Shown piece by piece: positions 1 to 11,762 of a DNA stretch of 64,000 nt. Location: positions 18,600,001 through 18,664,000 of the forward strand of contig CM106585.1 in assembly GCA_048013815.1 (NCBI GenBank), given 5' to 3'. Within the stretch, counting starts at the first letter, position 1, and the number at the start of each line of letters is the position of its first letter. Source of the DNA: Setoptus koraiensis (taxonomy: Eukaryota > Arthropoda). The position numbers were made by a program, and so were the translations under genes. The notes beneath the pieces were generated by a model. It searched no databases. It saw nothing but the letters and a program-made list of their open reading frames with translations, and had not been told where the DNA came from.

Positions 1-2
1 CC

Positions 3-3000
3 TCTCAGCTGGCCATGCAGCTCCAGCAGCACCAGCAACTGCAACAAATTGCCAACCTGATGACCCAAAACGCGCCCACGCAACAGCAGCAGCAACAGCA
101 GCAGCAGCAACAGAAGCAACTATTTGCGGACAACCAGAAGCTGGAGCAGCTCAAAAACAAGGAGAAACACGAACAGTCGGCCGTGGCCAGCCAAGAGGTC
201 AAGGAGCACTTGGCCGGATTCATATTATCCAAGCGGCAGTTGTCACAGCAGCAGCAGCAGCAGCACAGCACCCAATCCGGCGGCCAGCAACAGGAGCCCG
301 CCACCCAGTATCAGCTGCAGCAGCCGGTTGCGGTGGGCGCCGGTCACCGACAGCAACTGCACAGTTTGAGCCAGGACGGCCAGACGGGCGCCGGGCCGGA
401 CGCGACGGGCAAGCAGCTGCAGCAGCAAAGTTGCAACAGTGATAACACGGGCACGGGCCACAAGTACACCGTGCCCTCCAGGTACCAGGCCATCAAGAGC
501 GGCTCCGACGATTATCCGCTCAGGAAGACCGCCTCGGAGCCGTCGCTGCCGCTGAAGGCGCAATCGTCGCTGAAAAAGAAACAAATTGAGCGCAGGAGCA
601 CGGTGAGTCCGCTGCTCAAGCGAAAAATAGCCGCCGCCGTGGCTAGACGACGCATACAATTGACGCAACAGTCCCAATCGATGGATTACACAACCACCAA
701 CGCAAGCACGCCGGCGACAGCAACAGCAAACAACAGCAACACGAGCAGCAGCGCCAGCGAACCGCCAACCACATCAACGACAACATCGTCGGCGCCCAGC
801 ACGTGCCGGCAGCAATCGTACTCGCCGTCGCCCCCACTGAATCACCATCATCAACCGCACCAGCATCAGCATCATCATCATCGGCATCACCAGTACAGAT
901 CGCACAGTCACCGGGACGTCGAGGTGCCCATGGATTACGACACCCTGAGCAGCAGCCAGAATCCGTATGTCATATGGCAGCGGTGGCAACTGCAACAGCT
1001 CGGCGTCGATATGACAAACAACAGCAACAACAACAACAACAACAACAGCGCAACAAACAAATCGCCGGCGCCCGCGAACAAGGCTCCCCAAGCGAGGCAC
1101 AGGTACAACTCGTTGCACCAAGACTGCACTGTTGACAACAATGTGACAGACAAGACGGAGCTAAGTGGCCACTCAATCAGCGCCAACATGACAGCTAGCC
1201 ATCATATGGCCCCAGCTGCCGGTGGTCAGCTGTCGATGTTGGCGGCCAGTAATCGGCATCACAACTCCATCAGTCAGCCACTGTTGAGCAGGGCCCAGAG
1301 CAATCCGCACCTACAACAGTCGCTGTTATACCAGCAGCACCAACAGCAGCAGCACCACCGGCAACAACAACAGTCACCAAATAGGACAGTGAGCAAATGT
1401 TTCATTCCATCTAGGAACTCATCCACAAACACCGCCAATACCTCAAATCCGAGCAACGCTGGTGCCGTCGACTGTGGGGCCCTGCTGGCGCATTCCGTCA
1501 CCAAAAAACAGTCACCCACAACTTATCCCATATTCGCAGACAGTCCAGACGACGGCATCCAGACCACTGCCAGCGGCAGCAGCAACAACAACAACAACAG
1601 CACCAGCAGTAACAACAGCACCACTGGCAACAGTGGTAGCAACAGATCAATTTTAGCCAGCCAACTGCAGCAGCCAACAACCGGCGACAAAACAATAGCG
1701 GCAGCAGCAACAACAGCGACGTCAAATTTAGACCAACAGCAGCAGGCCATTTTGGCCAAATTGCTCGAGCAGCAACAACAACACCAGCACGTTAAACAGC
1801 AGGTCAGACAGACAGTGTTACAAAGGAGCTCGAGCAAAACAAAAGTATTTCACAACATTGGCGGCGGGGGCAGCCTAGACAGAGAGCTTAAATCAATTGA
1901 ATCCAGACAGTGGTCGCTGGACTCGTCGTCGTGCAAGCCCAGCAGCGGCGGCGGCGGTCTGTATAACCAAAAACTGGTCACCAATTCAATCAAGAATCTG
2001 GCCAGCAGAACGAGAGACAATCCAGCGGCGGCAACAGCAGCAGCCAGCAACAAACAACAGAGTAGCAGCAGATATATTCACAATGCACAAATGTCAATGC
2101 CAATGTCGTCCATTTCTTCCGGGTGCCCATCTCAACAACAACAGCAGCAGCAGCATCAATTGCAGCAAGCTCATCATCATCATTCGTTGCCAATGAATCA
2201 CGGTCTAGCCAGACCATTGCCGCTGTCGTTGGCGCACAGAAATCAGCAGCATTCGTCGTCGTCGTCGTCGACATCGTCATTGTTGTCGCAACAAGACTCG
2301 CTAGACGACACCAGTTTATCTCAGGTGATTGATTTGACACTTAACAGTGATTCCAAGAACAAGACAACAAGCAGCCAACAAAGCAAGCCTTGCTCTTCTT
2401 CTTCTGCTTCCACCCTAATTGATAATAATACAAACAAAATTGAATTGGACGAGTCCGATTTAACCGCGCGAAGCGTCAAAGACGCATTCAGACAATTAGA
2501 ATTGCGCTCGGGCCACATCCAAGCCGCCACCCCGCAGCAACCATCAACCAGTAACCATCCAGCCAGCAATTTGTTTGGCGCTCATCCATCAAATGTAGTG
2601 GCGGGCATAAATCTAACTGGTGGGGGCAACAAGTTATCCACCAGTCAGACATTGCTCCAAGAATTGGACTCTTTCCGATCGAGAATCGATTCGAACGCCT
2701 TGTTGACCAACGCAGCAGCAGCGGCGGCATCAACGGGCAACTTTGATCCAAATCTGGCCGCCGCTCACCTGAACGCCCTGAGATTGTCAGCGTCATCGCT
2801 GACGTCAATAACTCCATCAACAACACCCACGCCGGGATCTTCGATGGCGCAACAATTAGGAGCGGCAGTGTATCAATTTCCATCGTCGCAAATGAATCAA
2901 AGTCACACAACAGTGGCAACAAAACAGCAACAACAACAAGACAATAACAATGATATTCTGCCGTATGCTAATTACTTTTTGCCACCTACAAACAATCAAT

Positions 3001-5338
3001 ACAATCAGTATAGCAATATTGACGATTATTTGAGACATTTCAGACAGGCCAAGACTATTGAGGCGGCCACCGCAGGCAGCGCAACAAATCCTTATTGTGC
3101 CTCCAGCGCTAACAGTCAATCGATCGATTACTCAACGTTGTCTCAATTGGCATTCCTCAATCAATCGATTGATGCGACAACAATGTCGTCGACACCCTCT
3201 AGTTTAAGTAGCGTACTACAGCTACAATGTAGACTGGCCGGCGCTACCGGAAGTCAGCCACAACACCATCAGCACCAGCATCAGCAGCACCAGCAACATT
3301 CAATTGCTGGCATTGCTTGCAGTGACCACCAACAAGAATCGTCGAGCTCGTTGCAAATGGACCTGTCCAAGCCTACGCCAATACTTCAGCGAACCCTATC
3401 AACGCCATTGATTGGTATTATTGCACACAACAACAAAGAGGTCCCTGGCACGGCCACCACGTCAATTCATGATCATCATGGCATCAAGCCCAACAGTCAA
3501 CAAATAATTGGCTCTGTCGTGGATGCCAGAATTGACGATCTCTACAAGGACAACCTATGTGATCCAACCGGCAGCATCAGGAGTATGGCCAATCAGCAGA
3601 ATTTCAGCGTTGACATTGACTCTCAGCAACAATGCTCAAATGTGCTGTTCAATCCAGATTCCACTACGGCCATCGCTTATGATCCATCGATGAACAAACA
3701 CCAGTGCATTTGCGCCAACAATTTAAACCACCCAGAGAACAGTCTTCGCGTTATTTCAATTTGGGACAGATTTTTGGAGACCGGCTTGGCGGCCCGTTGT
3801 GCAAAAGTCAGATCGCGACGTGCGACTCTCGACGAGCTACAGCTCTGTCACAGGTAGGCGCCCCATCTCACGATGACATGCCTTTCAACTGACTCTCATT
3901 CTCTCTCTCACTTGCTCACAAGTAATTACAATCAAAAATTTCATATCTCACGTCCATCACAACTCACGATACCATCATAACAGTGAAACGTACACTTGCT
4001 ACTTCGGTTTGAGCCCGTTGCAACGCAACAAACTCGGGGGTCTCAATCTGCAGGATCTTCCGCTCGAAGGACTAACCTTACTGTCTTGCGGAGGTCTAGG
4101 TGTGGACATAGATACCACCTGGAATGAACTTTATACACCGACTGCCGCCAGAATAGCCACAGGTTGTGTGATAGAGGCAGCTATAAGCGTTGCCAAAGGA
4201 CAATACAAGAACGCATTTGCGGTCGTCCGACCTCCAGGTAACAACAGCGCTATTTATCTAACTTTACTTAAGCTTTTTCGATATGTCCATGTTCAAACGA
4301 TTGATTTTGTTGAATCCGTGTTTTATTCCTTTGGCTCATAGGTCACCACGCTGAACAATCGCAAGCGATGGGTTTCTGCTACTTCAATTCGGTGGCTGTT
4401 GCCGCAAGAGTGCTAAATACCAAATACAACATGGAAAAAATTTTGATTGTCGACTGGGACGTCCATCACGGAAATGGAATACAAAAGATATTCTATGAGG
4501 ATCCCAACGTTCTCTATATCTCATTACATAGGCACGATGAAGGAAATTTCTTCCCCGGCACAGGCGACATTCAGGAGGTCGGCGCTGGTAAGGGTATCGG
4601 CAAGACAATCAACATCGCTTGGTCCAGTGATATTAATGAGGTGGCAATGATGGGCGACGCTGAATATTTGGCAGCCTTCAGGAGTATAGTGTTGCCCATA
4701 GGTAGAGAATTTAATCCATCTATAGTGTTAGTTGCGGCGGGTTTTGATGCAGCCGACGGCCATCCTCCCAATTTCGGGGGCTACAAATTAACGCCAGCCT
4801 GCTTCGCCCAAATGACCAAACAATTGATGTCCTTAGCAGAAGGAAAAGTTGTTTTGATACTGGAGGGAGGGTAAGTCAAAGTTGGCTAGTGTATCTTATT
4901 CATTTATCGTCGTATAGCCATACTAATCCAACCATCACACTATGTTGATATTGTTACAGTTACGAAATAAAGGGACTATGCGATTGCGCCCAAGCTTGCC
5001 TATCAACCCTACTTGGGGACAAGACAGATAACATCAAAGATGAAGAGCTGAAAAGAAAGGCCATCCTACCAGCCAGGGAAACTTTACACAAGGTTGCAGG
5101 TGTTGCAGGTATGTAATTGTGTAATTATATTGCGCTACTCTCTAATTTTAATTCATGATTTATATTTGATCTTACATCATAATTAATAAATATCTGTGAT
5201 ATCTTGAATTGAATTGATACTCCTTTCAAAATAGTTTATTTTTGGCCAAGTATCAGGAAGAATATTAACGCCATAGAGTGCTCAGCTTTTGACGCAATAT
5301 TAAAGGAACAGGAGGAAACCGTCGATATTTCTAGTTAG
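3..5338 (+). CDS. HDAC4: class IIa histone deacetylase (HDAC4/5/7/9 family), 5' partial
   Basis: Exons 3-3853, 3984-4237, 4342-4870, 4960-5108 and 5235-5338, all with GT..AG introns and consistent phase. The frame is open at the window edge, so the Met at 15 need not be the start; counting from it, 1,624 residues are visible. The N-terminal part has the Gln-rich segment ending in QLKNKEK, the MEF2-binding helix (about residues 59-76) and 14-3-3 type sites RKTASEP (about 170-176), SRAQSNP (about 425) and QRTLSTP (about 1125), separated by long Q/S/N/H runs. The deacetylase domain starts near residue 1229 with HQCICA..HPE. PPGHHAE is restored by splicing at 4237/4342, and DWDVHHGNG and FDAADGH supply zinc ligands. 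Class IIa enzymes are MEF2 co-repressors shuttled by phosphorylation. The residue that is His in vertebrate class IIa enzymes is Tyr here (EGGYE). The stop lies 4 bp from the stop of the gene on the other strand. Confidence 0.95.
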
Positions 5339-5342
5339 TCAT

Positions 5343-6409
5343 TCAATCTCGGTGGCGCTTCATAGCTGGCCCTCCGGAAGAAGTACATGTTCTTTTTCGA
5401 GAATCAACGTGCCGGTGGTATTCATCAGCTATAAATTGATTAAGTTCCATCAATTCCTCCTCTGACTTGATGTTGGTAGTTGTGGTAGTTCGATCATCAA
5501 TTGCACGATTCTGATTGGGCGAGTTACTATTGCTAGAAGGAGAGCGCTTATGACCTGGTCCACGATTTAAACCTACAATTGAGAGGATAATAATTTAGGA
5601 GGAAGAAAGAAAACGGTGACGTGGTGTTAGTTGGAGCACGGAATCGCTAACTAAAGATATGGTTCTCAGTGATACAGTGAAAGCCGTAAAAAAATGTTTA
5701 CCTCTTGATATAGATAGAGCCTCCCTAAATGTTTGCATATCATCATCACCATTGCCGAGTAGAGCCTGTACTGGGGGTGGTGAGTCACATCCTAGATTTA
5801 ATTGATTGACGGCTAGTATGGCTGAGACTGGCTCAGAATTATCGCTCACACTATTATCGGATGTCATGTGGTGTGATTGGTGTTTTGAGGCGTGAAGCTT
5901 ATGCTTTTTCAGCCAGCTGGCCATCTCTTTAGTCCTTCGACGGCGTCCCACTTGATAGCCGATTCTGGCAAATCGTTTCTGGGATTCTATGCAGTCCTTG
6001 TACAGCGTAGTCAGATTACTGGCGGCATTCTGAAAGGGTGCCCAGGGTGAAGTGTTTTGATTACGATCTACAGAGAGACGATCGGATAAGATAGTAGAAT
6101 AAGATTGGTCGGAAGATAAAGAAAAATGTTGTTAATGATAATACTAATAATAATAAAAGAAATTGTTATAAAAACATAAACGCAAAATTGCTTATAGATG
6201 AGTGTGAATATCATTAGAATATCGTTGGTGCCGGGTGACCTACCTTTGTATAATTGAGCTATACAGCAGGCGGCGTTCTGAAACGACGACCACAATTGGG
6301 TGTTGCACCGTCTTTGTTCTAGCTCGATTTGATCGTCCAAACTGTCCAAATCATCGTTATCCGTAACAAATTCCGAAGGCTGTAAATCGAGGTCGTCCAT
6401 TGTGTGCAC
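5343..6409 (-). CDS. HAPSTR1: HAPSTR1 (C16orf72) stress-response protein
   Basis: Three exons on the minus strand: 6409-6244, 6067-5702 and 5572-5343, about 253 aa. Two copies of the family's FQNAA helix-repeat can be seen, in exon 1 (QLWSSFQNAACCIAQLYK) and in exon 2 (PWAPFQNAASNLTTLYK). After these come IGYQVGRRRRTKEMASWLKK, the DMQTFREAL segment, and a C-terminal ELNQFIADE plus basic tail. This order matches vertebrate C16orf72/HAPSTR1 as I know it, a nuclear partner of the E3 ligase HUWE1 in stress signalling. Met 1 (6409) or Met 4 could be the start. The first minus-strand AATAAA after the stop is at 5240-5235, inside the last HDAC exon, so the two mRNAs should overlap. I infer the function from family membership. 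Confidence 0.88.
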
Positions 6410-7272
6410 ATATAAATGGCTAATAATAACGAATATAAATTTGTTGTATCGGACAATAAATGGTTGGATGTATTTGCGTTGAGCCGTTCAAATATATGAG
6501 TGTGTGTGTGTGTGTGTGTGTTTGTGTGTGAAAGTGTGTGTGGCTATGTAAATCTGTTTGTTGCGTATTATATCCGATGCAGTAGCTAGCACAAGGCGAC
6601 GACGACGATGATAATATTAATGAGTGATGTTACTATTAATTCAATAAATTGTGATAGTAGTGTGAATTGATGCTCCAATAATGTGCCTGTGTTGTAATAA
6701 TGCGACGGCGATTGTAGGAGGTGAATTAATTGATTGAATTAATAGATAAATGAGGAGAGTAGTGGTTGTGAAGGTGGTTGTTGTTTTATTTTTTACAATA
6801 AAATAAAATATAGAATAATAATAACAACAGTGGTAGTGTTGGTGTAGTTGTGCGAATCGAAATGAACAACAACACACAAAATACAAGACGAATCGTAGAA
6901 GTAATGTCTGTGTGTGTGTGTGTGTGTGCGTTGGTACAGTAGACAGGCAAGTCGCTGTGCCTCTCTGTGGCAGCAGCAGCAGCAGCAGCAGTAGCAGTGC
7001 TAGCAGTGCCAGTAGCAGTGAGTGAGTTTGAAAAGTCGCGCAGCGCTATGCTGTCACTAGAAATGTGCACAGCATGTGCAGTCCGATGCAGCGGGTGTAC
7101 AGTTTTGCATTGGCTCGGGTGCAGTGCCGACTCTAATGGCTGTTGGCTGGCTGGTCGGTAGTGCTGTTATAGCAAGATGTTGCGCACTTGAGAACATGCG
7201 ACTTACTTGTCAGCGCAAGTTGCTGGTGGGCAGCGAAAAAGACTAGCCTTTCGCACCAATATTTAAACATCT
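6410..7272. other. intergenic spacer upstream of HAPSTR1 and tRNA-Gln
   Basis: No convincing gene. It should hold the HAPSTR1 promoter and 5' UTR. It contains a TG microsatellite at 6499-6540, a second at about 6909-6929, and a short CAG run at 6969-6991. Open frames here are short and low-complexity. Confidence 0.6.
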
Positions 7273-7344
7273 GGTCGCGTGGTGTAGTGGTTAGCATATA
7301 CGGCTCTGATCCGTTTGACATGAGTTCGAATCTCATCGCGACCT
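7273..7344 (+). tRNA. tRNA-Gln (anticodon CTG)
   Basis: A 72-nt cloverleaf can be drawn. The acceptor stem is GGTCGCG (7273-7279) with CGCGACC (7337-7343), followed by discriminator T7344. The D arm is 7282-7297 with GTGGTTAGCA. The anticodon stem-loop is 7299-7315 with loop CTCTGAT and anticodon CTG at 7306-7308. The T arm is 7320-7336 with loop TTCGAAT. There is no intron. The outermost anticodon-stem pair is T-T, so that stem is effectively 4 bp. The sequence resembles insect tRNA-Gln. It decodes CAG, a codon heavily used in the neighbouring poly-Q genes. Confidence 0.92.
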
Positions 7345-7349
7345 AAAAC

Positions 7350-7354
7350 TTTTT
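7350..7354 (+). terminator. RNA polymerase III terminator of tRNA-Gln
   Basis: A run of five T residues begins 6 nt after the end of the mature tRNA, as expected for Pol III termination. Confidence 0.75.
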
Positions 7355-7663
7355 GCTTCATTTGCGCGCCCCCTTCCAGCCGATCGTTGCCGGTACTGCT
7401 TCCCGCCTCCCCCACACACACGTTCATTCCGAATAATTCTTTGGCCATAACAAATGTGTTATTATTGTTTCAATACATGCTTGTCTATCACACTAGAATC
7501 TAGTGACTAGATCAGTACTGTCTTTTGTTATTACATTGTATTGCATTCTCAAGCTAGCCCAATTTATCACTCGCCGGCTCGTATATTATGGATTTGGCTT
7601 CATTTACAGCCACTCACAGTAACACTTAAAAATAAAAACAAGTTCCCCATCCACCAGAGCAGA

Positions 7664-9967
7664 ATGACCGCACGAACGCCCAGGCACGATAAAACCCAGC
7701 TCGTCTATCTGGAAGAGATACACGAGGCGCTGAGAAATATAGATAGGATCAACTATAAGCTCTATCACGTTATCGGCATATTCAAGTACGAGGAGACTCT
7801 CGGCAAGGACGTGCACATTTGGAATCTTGTCGATGAAACATGCCCGGACGGACTGAAAATATGCCTCAGGGGCCTGTATGGCACATACCCGAAACCAAAA
7901 ACGGGTGACATAGTCAGAATACACAGGATCAGATTGAAAACGGGCCAGCAATATCCCGAATGTCCACAACCCAACAATGTTGTCCTGTGGCGAACATTTA
8001 CCGGTGCCGATATAACGCAATATGAGAGTCTCGCTAAATCTCCTACTGTCACTCCTGCTGAATTGGAGAGGAGAGAAAAATTAGAATCCTATGTACCCTA
8101 CACTAAAATATCTGACATTTGTTCATTAAACACCGATCACATAGACATTGCCGGCCGGGTGGTGGCAACAAACTCCTGCGATGGCAATTATCGCAATCAT
8201 GCTATTCAATTGATGGACGGCACCCAACCAACAGGTACGTGGGAAAGTTTCTATCAAGACAAAATTCTAAATCCAGCCACCCGTTCTGCCGCAGACACTA
8301 TCACAGTTAAGGTATATTCCAAACAGACCCCATACGATGTTGACGATCACATTAACGTGGCCTTGGCCTTGAAAGAGGGCGATTTAGTCTACATGACCAA
8401 CGTTAAAATACTCAAGATCAATAATAAATACAAATTTGAATTGGGCTCAAATCACAAGTTCGGCAAATGCATCCGTCTCGTGCACCCTTCCAGCTTGTTT
8501 GGTCAGGTCGTTTTGATGAATTTAAAAAGGATTGAGCCCGACATGGATGAGGATTGTTTCTCTGATGACTCCTCACAGATGACAGACATCTACAATCATA
8601 TTAATCTTCAGGCGTTGACAGAAAGCCAAGCTTCAATCCAAGATGCTCAGCAGGAACGTGAAACTGCTCATGAACAAAATATGGATCTAAACGGAAGCAA
8701 AGTTGCGGATTCACTGAATGTAACTCAAAACGCAATCAATGTAACACAAGTTGAACTTCAACAAGATGCAACTTCTAACGATACCCGTATCAGCCAAGTT
8801 GTAGATCCACAAAGTTCAAATCAGAGTTCAAACAACAACTCCATCCATAATATATCTAGTGGACCTAACAACATTTCCGACAGTATTTTCGACGATTCCA
8901 TTCAATCTTCAGGCGAGCCAGTTTCTAGACCGCAGGAAGAAGTATCAATCTTAGAAGCGCGTCCCGTGTCTCAACCTAGACAGACTACTAGGGAAGTGTT
9001 AAAGCTAGATTCGGTGATCAGATCTCTCAAAGAAAAGGATACGAATAAAATAGTAGACATATTTGGAATATTTGTGTTTGAGGACCTTCTTAGCCAGGCC
9101 TGCCGGATATGGAAACTAATGGATGAGTCATGTCCAGATGGTATTAAAATTAGATTAGTCGGTCCCCATCAACCCTTTCCTAGGCCGCTCAACGGAGATA
9201 TTATCAGAATACATCGATTAGAAATCAAGTATGGGACTGCTTATCCTGAGTGTTCACAGCCAGCAAATATCGTGGTTTGGCCTGGTTTTGAAGCTGCCGA
9301 TTGTCCTCATATAAGTGTCTCACGAAATCCTACTATTACTCAAGAAGATTTAACGCGCAAGTCAGACTTGGAGCAATTTTTCTCTTTTACTAGAGTCGAA
9401 GACATCGGACCTAGCACGGGTAGTCATGTAAACTTAGCAGGCAAAATAATTGCATTGAATCCCTGTGACGAAGCATACGGAAATTTCGTGATACAGATAT
9501 TCGATGGATCAAGATTCAGAGCTCCCTTTCATTGTGTTTTCTCGGAATCAATCGAGCCTAAACCCAGCGTAGATAAAAGGATACTCGATAATTCTATAAT
9601 TGTTAAAATTTACTCCAAACAGAGGGGCAGTGATACAGATGCTCACGTCAACACCGCACGAGCACTTAAAGTAAACGACTTCGTTTATATAGCCAATGTT
9701 AGAATGACATGGGTCAGCGGAAGAATTAAATTTGAGTTGTCGTCTAACCTACTTTTCGGGAAATGTGTTCGCAAGATAGATAAAAGAAGTATAATTGGAG
9801 AGATGATATCAAGAGACGTGGACATACTAAGCTTCAATGAAGTTGACATGGTTGGTGCTGAGTCTTTCGAGGAGAATTTATCTCGTACATCTACAATAAC
9901 ATCAAATAATTCTAATATATCCAACTACTCTAATTTATCAAACTATGAAGATTGCGCCAGTGCTTAG
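7664..9967 (+). CDS. POT1-like telomere-end-binding protein with two tandem OB1-OB2 modules
   Basis: One uninterrupted exon. I chose the Met at 7664 (767 aa) because homology begins just after it; an in-frame Met at 7541 adds 41 unlike residues. Module 1 spans about residues 12-280, with OB1 carrying GDIVRIHRIRL (81-91) and OB2 carrying IAGRVVATNSCDG and QLMDGT (about 160-187), ending in KFGKCIRLV. Human POT1 has the same landmarks (GDIVRFHRLKI, VWDGT, a VARSLKVG-like segment). An N/S/Q-rich linker (about 290-440) follows, then module 2 (about 443-710) repeats the order with GDIIRIHRLEI, QIFDGS and KFGKCVRKI. The modules are about half identical by eye. POT1 binds single-stranded telomeric DNA. 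No POT1 C-terminal OB3/TPP1-binding part is seen. The gene ends 28 bp from the ISCA1 stop. Confidence 0.85.
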   Translation: MTARTPRHDKTQLVYLEEIHEALRNIDRINYKLYHVIGIFKYEETLGKDVHIWNLVDETCPDGLKICLRGLYGTYPKPKTGDIVRIHRIRLKTGQQYPECPQPNNVVLWRTFTGADITQYESLAKSPTVTPAELERREKLESYVPYTKISDICSLNTDHIDIAGRVVATNSCDGNYRNHAIQLMDGTQPTGTWESFYQDKILNPATRSAADTITVKVYSKQTPYDVDDHINVALALKEGDLVYMTNVKILKINNKYKFELGSNHKFGKCIRLVHPSSLFGQVVLMNLKRIEPDMDEDCFSDDSSQMTDIYNHINLQALTESQASIQDAQQERETAHEQNMDLNGSKVADSLNVTQNAINVTQVELQQDATSNDTRISQVVDPQSSNQSSNNNSIHNISSGPNNISDSIFDDSIQSSGEPVSRPQEEVSILEARPVSQPRQTTREVLKLDSVIRSLKEKDTNKIVDIFGIFVFEDLLSQACRIWKLMDESCPDGIKIRLVGPHQPFPRPLNGDIIRIHRLEIKYGTAYPECSQPANIVVWPGFEAADCPHISVSRNPTITQEDLTRKSDLEQFFSFTRVEDIGPSTGSHVNLAGKIIALNPCDEAYGNFVIQIFDGSRFRAPFHCVFSESIEPKPSVDKRILDNSIIVKIYSKQRGSDTDAHVNTARALKVNDFVYIANVRMTWVSGRIKFELSSNLLFGKCVRKIDKRSIIGEMISRDVDILSFNEVDMVGAESFEENLSRTSTITSNNSNISNYSNLSNYEDCASA

Positions 9968-9995
9968 CTTAATATTGATAACGATTACACAGGGG

Positions 9996-10500
9996 TTACT
10001 TTTTTACGGTGAAGCTTTCTCCACAACCACACATACCGGTGATATTTGGGTTACTAAAAACAAATTCAGAAGAAATTTTAGTATCAACGTAGTCCATTTC
10101 TGATCCGATCAGAGTTAATTGCGCTTTCCTATCGATGAGGATTTTGACGTCGTCCTTTACAATTTCCACATCGTGCTTTTCAGCAGTTGTGGCGTAATCT
10201 AGTGTATATGTGAGCCCACTACAACCTCGTTGTTTAACGCCTATCCTCAAGCCAACTGCATCGGGCCTGTTTTTGAGCAAATGTTTTATTCTCGCAATGG
10301 CAGAATCTGTCTAGAGAGTATCGATATGATAGTGACGTTGTAAGAAAGTTAAAAATTAAATTAAATGTTGATCGGATTATAACAGTGCAATGTCGTCGAT
10401 TTAATTGTTTCCTACTTACAAAAGATAAGGCAGATCTAGGATTGTTTGACTTGGTCATGTGTTTGACTGTTGCTGAGATCACCCGACCAGAGGCACTCAT
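9996..10500 (-). CDS. ISCA1: ISCA1, mitochondrial A-type iron-sulfur cluster assembly protein
   Basis: Two minus-strand exons: 10500-10420 (27 codons) and 10310-9996, giving 131 aa, close to the 129 aa of human ISCA1. Splicing joins ALSF to TDSAIARIKHLLK, which aligns with the human start of the fold. The three conserved cysteines are present in RGCSGL and in the C-terminal CGCGESF. The N-terminus is basic and hydroxylated, as for a mitochondrial presequence. A-type proteins deliver [4Fe-4S] clusters to mitochondrial enzymes with ISCA2 and IBA57. The 109-nt intron has GTAAGT..CTAG ends. The gene converges with the POT1-like gene, only 28 bp lying between the stops, so the 3' ends probably overlap. 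Confidence 0.95.
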
Positions 10501-11574
10501 AATGACGAGCAATAGTGATACAACCGAGATGTGTTTAGAGAAGAGATTTGAAGCAATCTCTCTAGTTGGATGGTCTAGATTGATATTTGGGTAGAGGACA
10601 ACATGTTTGACTAAACATGATGATAACTGTTTTGTTTTTATTATGTCAACACGTCTATACTATATGGACACGGCGGGCATAAAGTACAAGTGTAGCGAAT
10701 AACAGCAGCAAGAGATGACATGGGGGGGGATGCGATGAAATGAGAGGGGGTGGGTAGGCCATACTGATAGCGTTGCGGAAAAATTGTCACCATGTTTAAA
10801 TATGGCGCCCACCTGATTGAACGGAGACGCGCGCATGAGGTGAACATTTATAAGGGTGAAAAAGAATAGTTTGCATTTTGAACTGGTATAGCCTAGGCCT
10901 GACTTCCATAGTGTATCGTCATGAAGCATTGTGAAAGGTAAGGGAATGCATTTAGGCTGTGCAGCGAGTGCCACATTTACTAGCACTACAATTGGATGAA
11001 TAAGGTTAAGGACCGCACACGAAATGTACTAGGAAAGCGACCACTAGCACAGAGTGTATCTTTACTCTATCTGTGCGCGATTAGTCCCAATGTAGATCTT
11101 AAACATAATATCGATCTGTGAGCCTTTAGAGATAAAAACTGTGCTTTTTTGATTCTTTTAGAGCAATCACAAATGATCTCCTTACAGAGACTTGGACCAT
11201 GTCAAAAATTTTCTCTTCTACACACTCGGCTCTGTAGAATCGTCGTCTGACTTCTAACAAATTACAACGCTACAGTAATAATAACTGCGATCGTCTCACA
11301 TTATTATTATTATCATCATATTACTAATTAATTACTATTACACTTTGCAGTGATTGTGTGGTTAACAAACAGGTTATTACTATTACTATTATTATTATTA
11401 ATATTAATATTATTGTAGTTATTTCACAATTACTATCAATTGGCAAAATCACCTTAGATTCCTGGACAAATTCACACACAATAGGCTCGCTTGATATTGA
11501 TCACTTATAACGATAACAGTAAACGGTAAACAAAACAATTATATTCCATTTCGAGGCGGGCTATTCTAACGGGT
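10501..11574. other. divergent spacer between ISCA1 and GATAD2
   Basis: No gene seen. It must contain both promoters and 5' UTRs. It has a G-run near 10722-10729, and from about 11270 a very A+T-rich stretch of ATT/ATA repeats. A noncoding 5' exon of the p66 gene could lie here. Confidence 0.5.
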
Positions 11575-11729
11575 ATGGATACCTCCAAGCAGAAGCAAGC
11601 TAGGATAAAACAATTAAAATTAAAACTTAGAAATGAAGAACACAGGCTAATCTTGCTGAAAAGATTACGCCTATCACAAGCGCGTTCAGTAAAACAACAA
11701 CAACAACAACAATTACAACAGTTAGTACA

Positions 11730-11762
<33 letters not shown>

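Noticed and set aside
5-304. Cys-rich protein antisense to HDAC
   Set aside because: Mirror of CAG/CAA codons read as Cys/Leu; the sense frame has clear HDAC homology.
7541-7663. Upstream Met at 7541 for the POT1-like protein
   Set aside because: The added 41 residues do not resemble the family and contain no clear targeting signal; homology starts just after Met at 7664.
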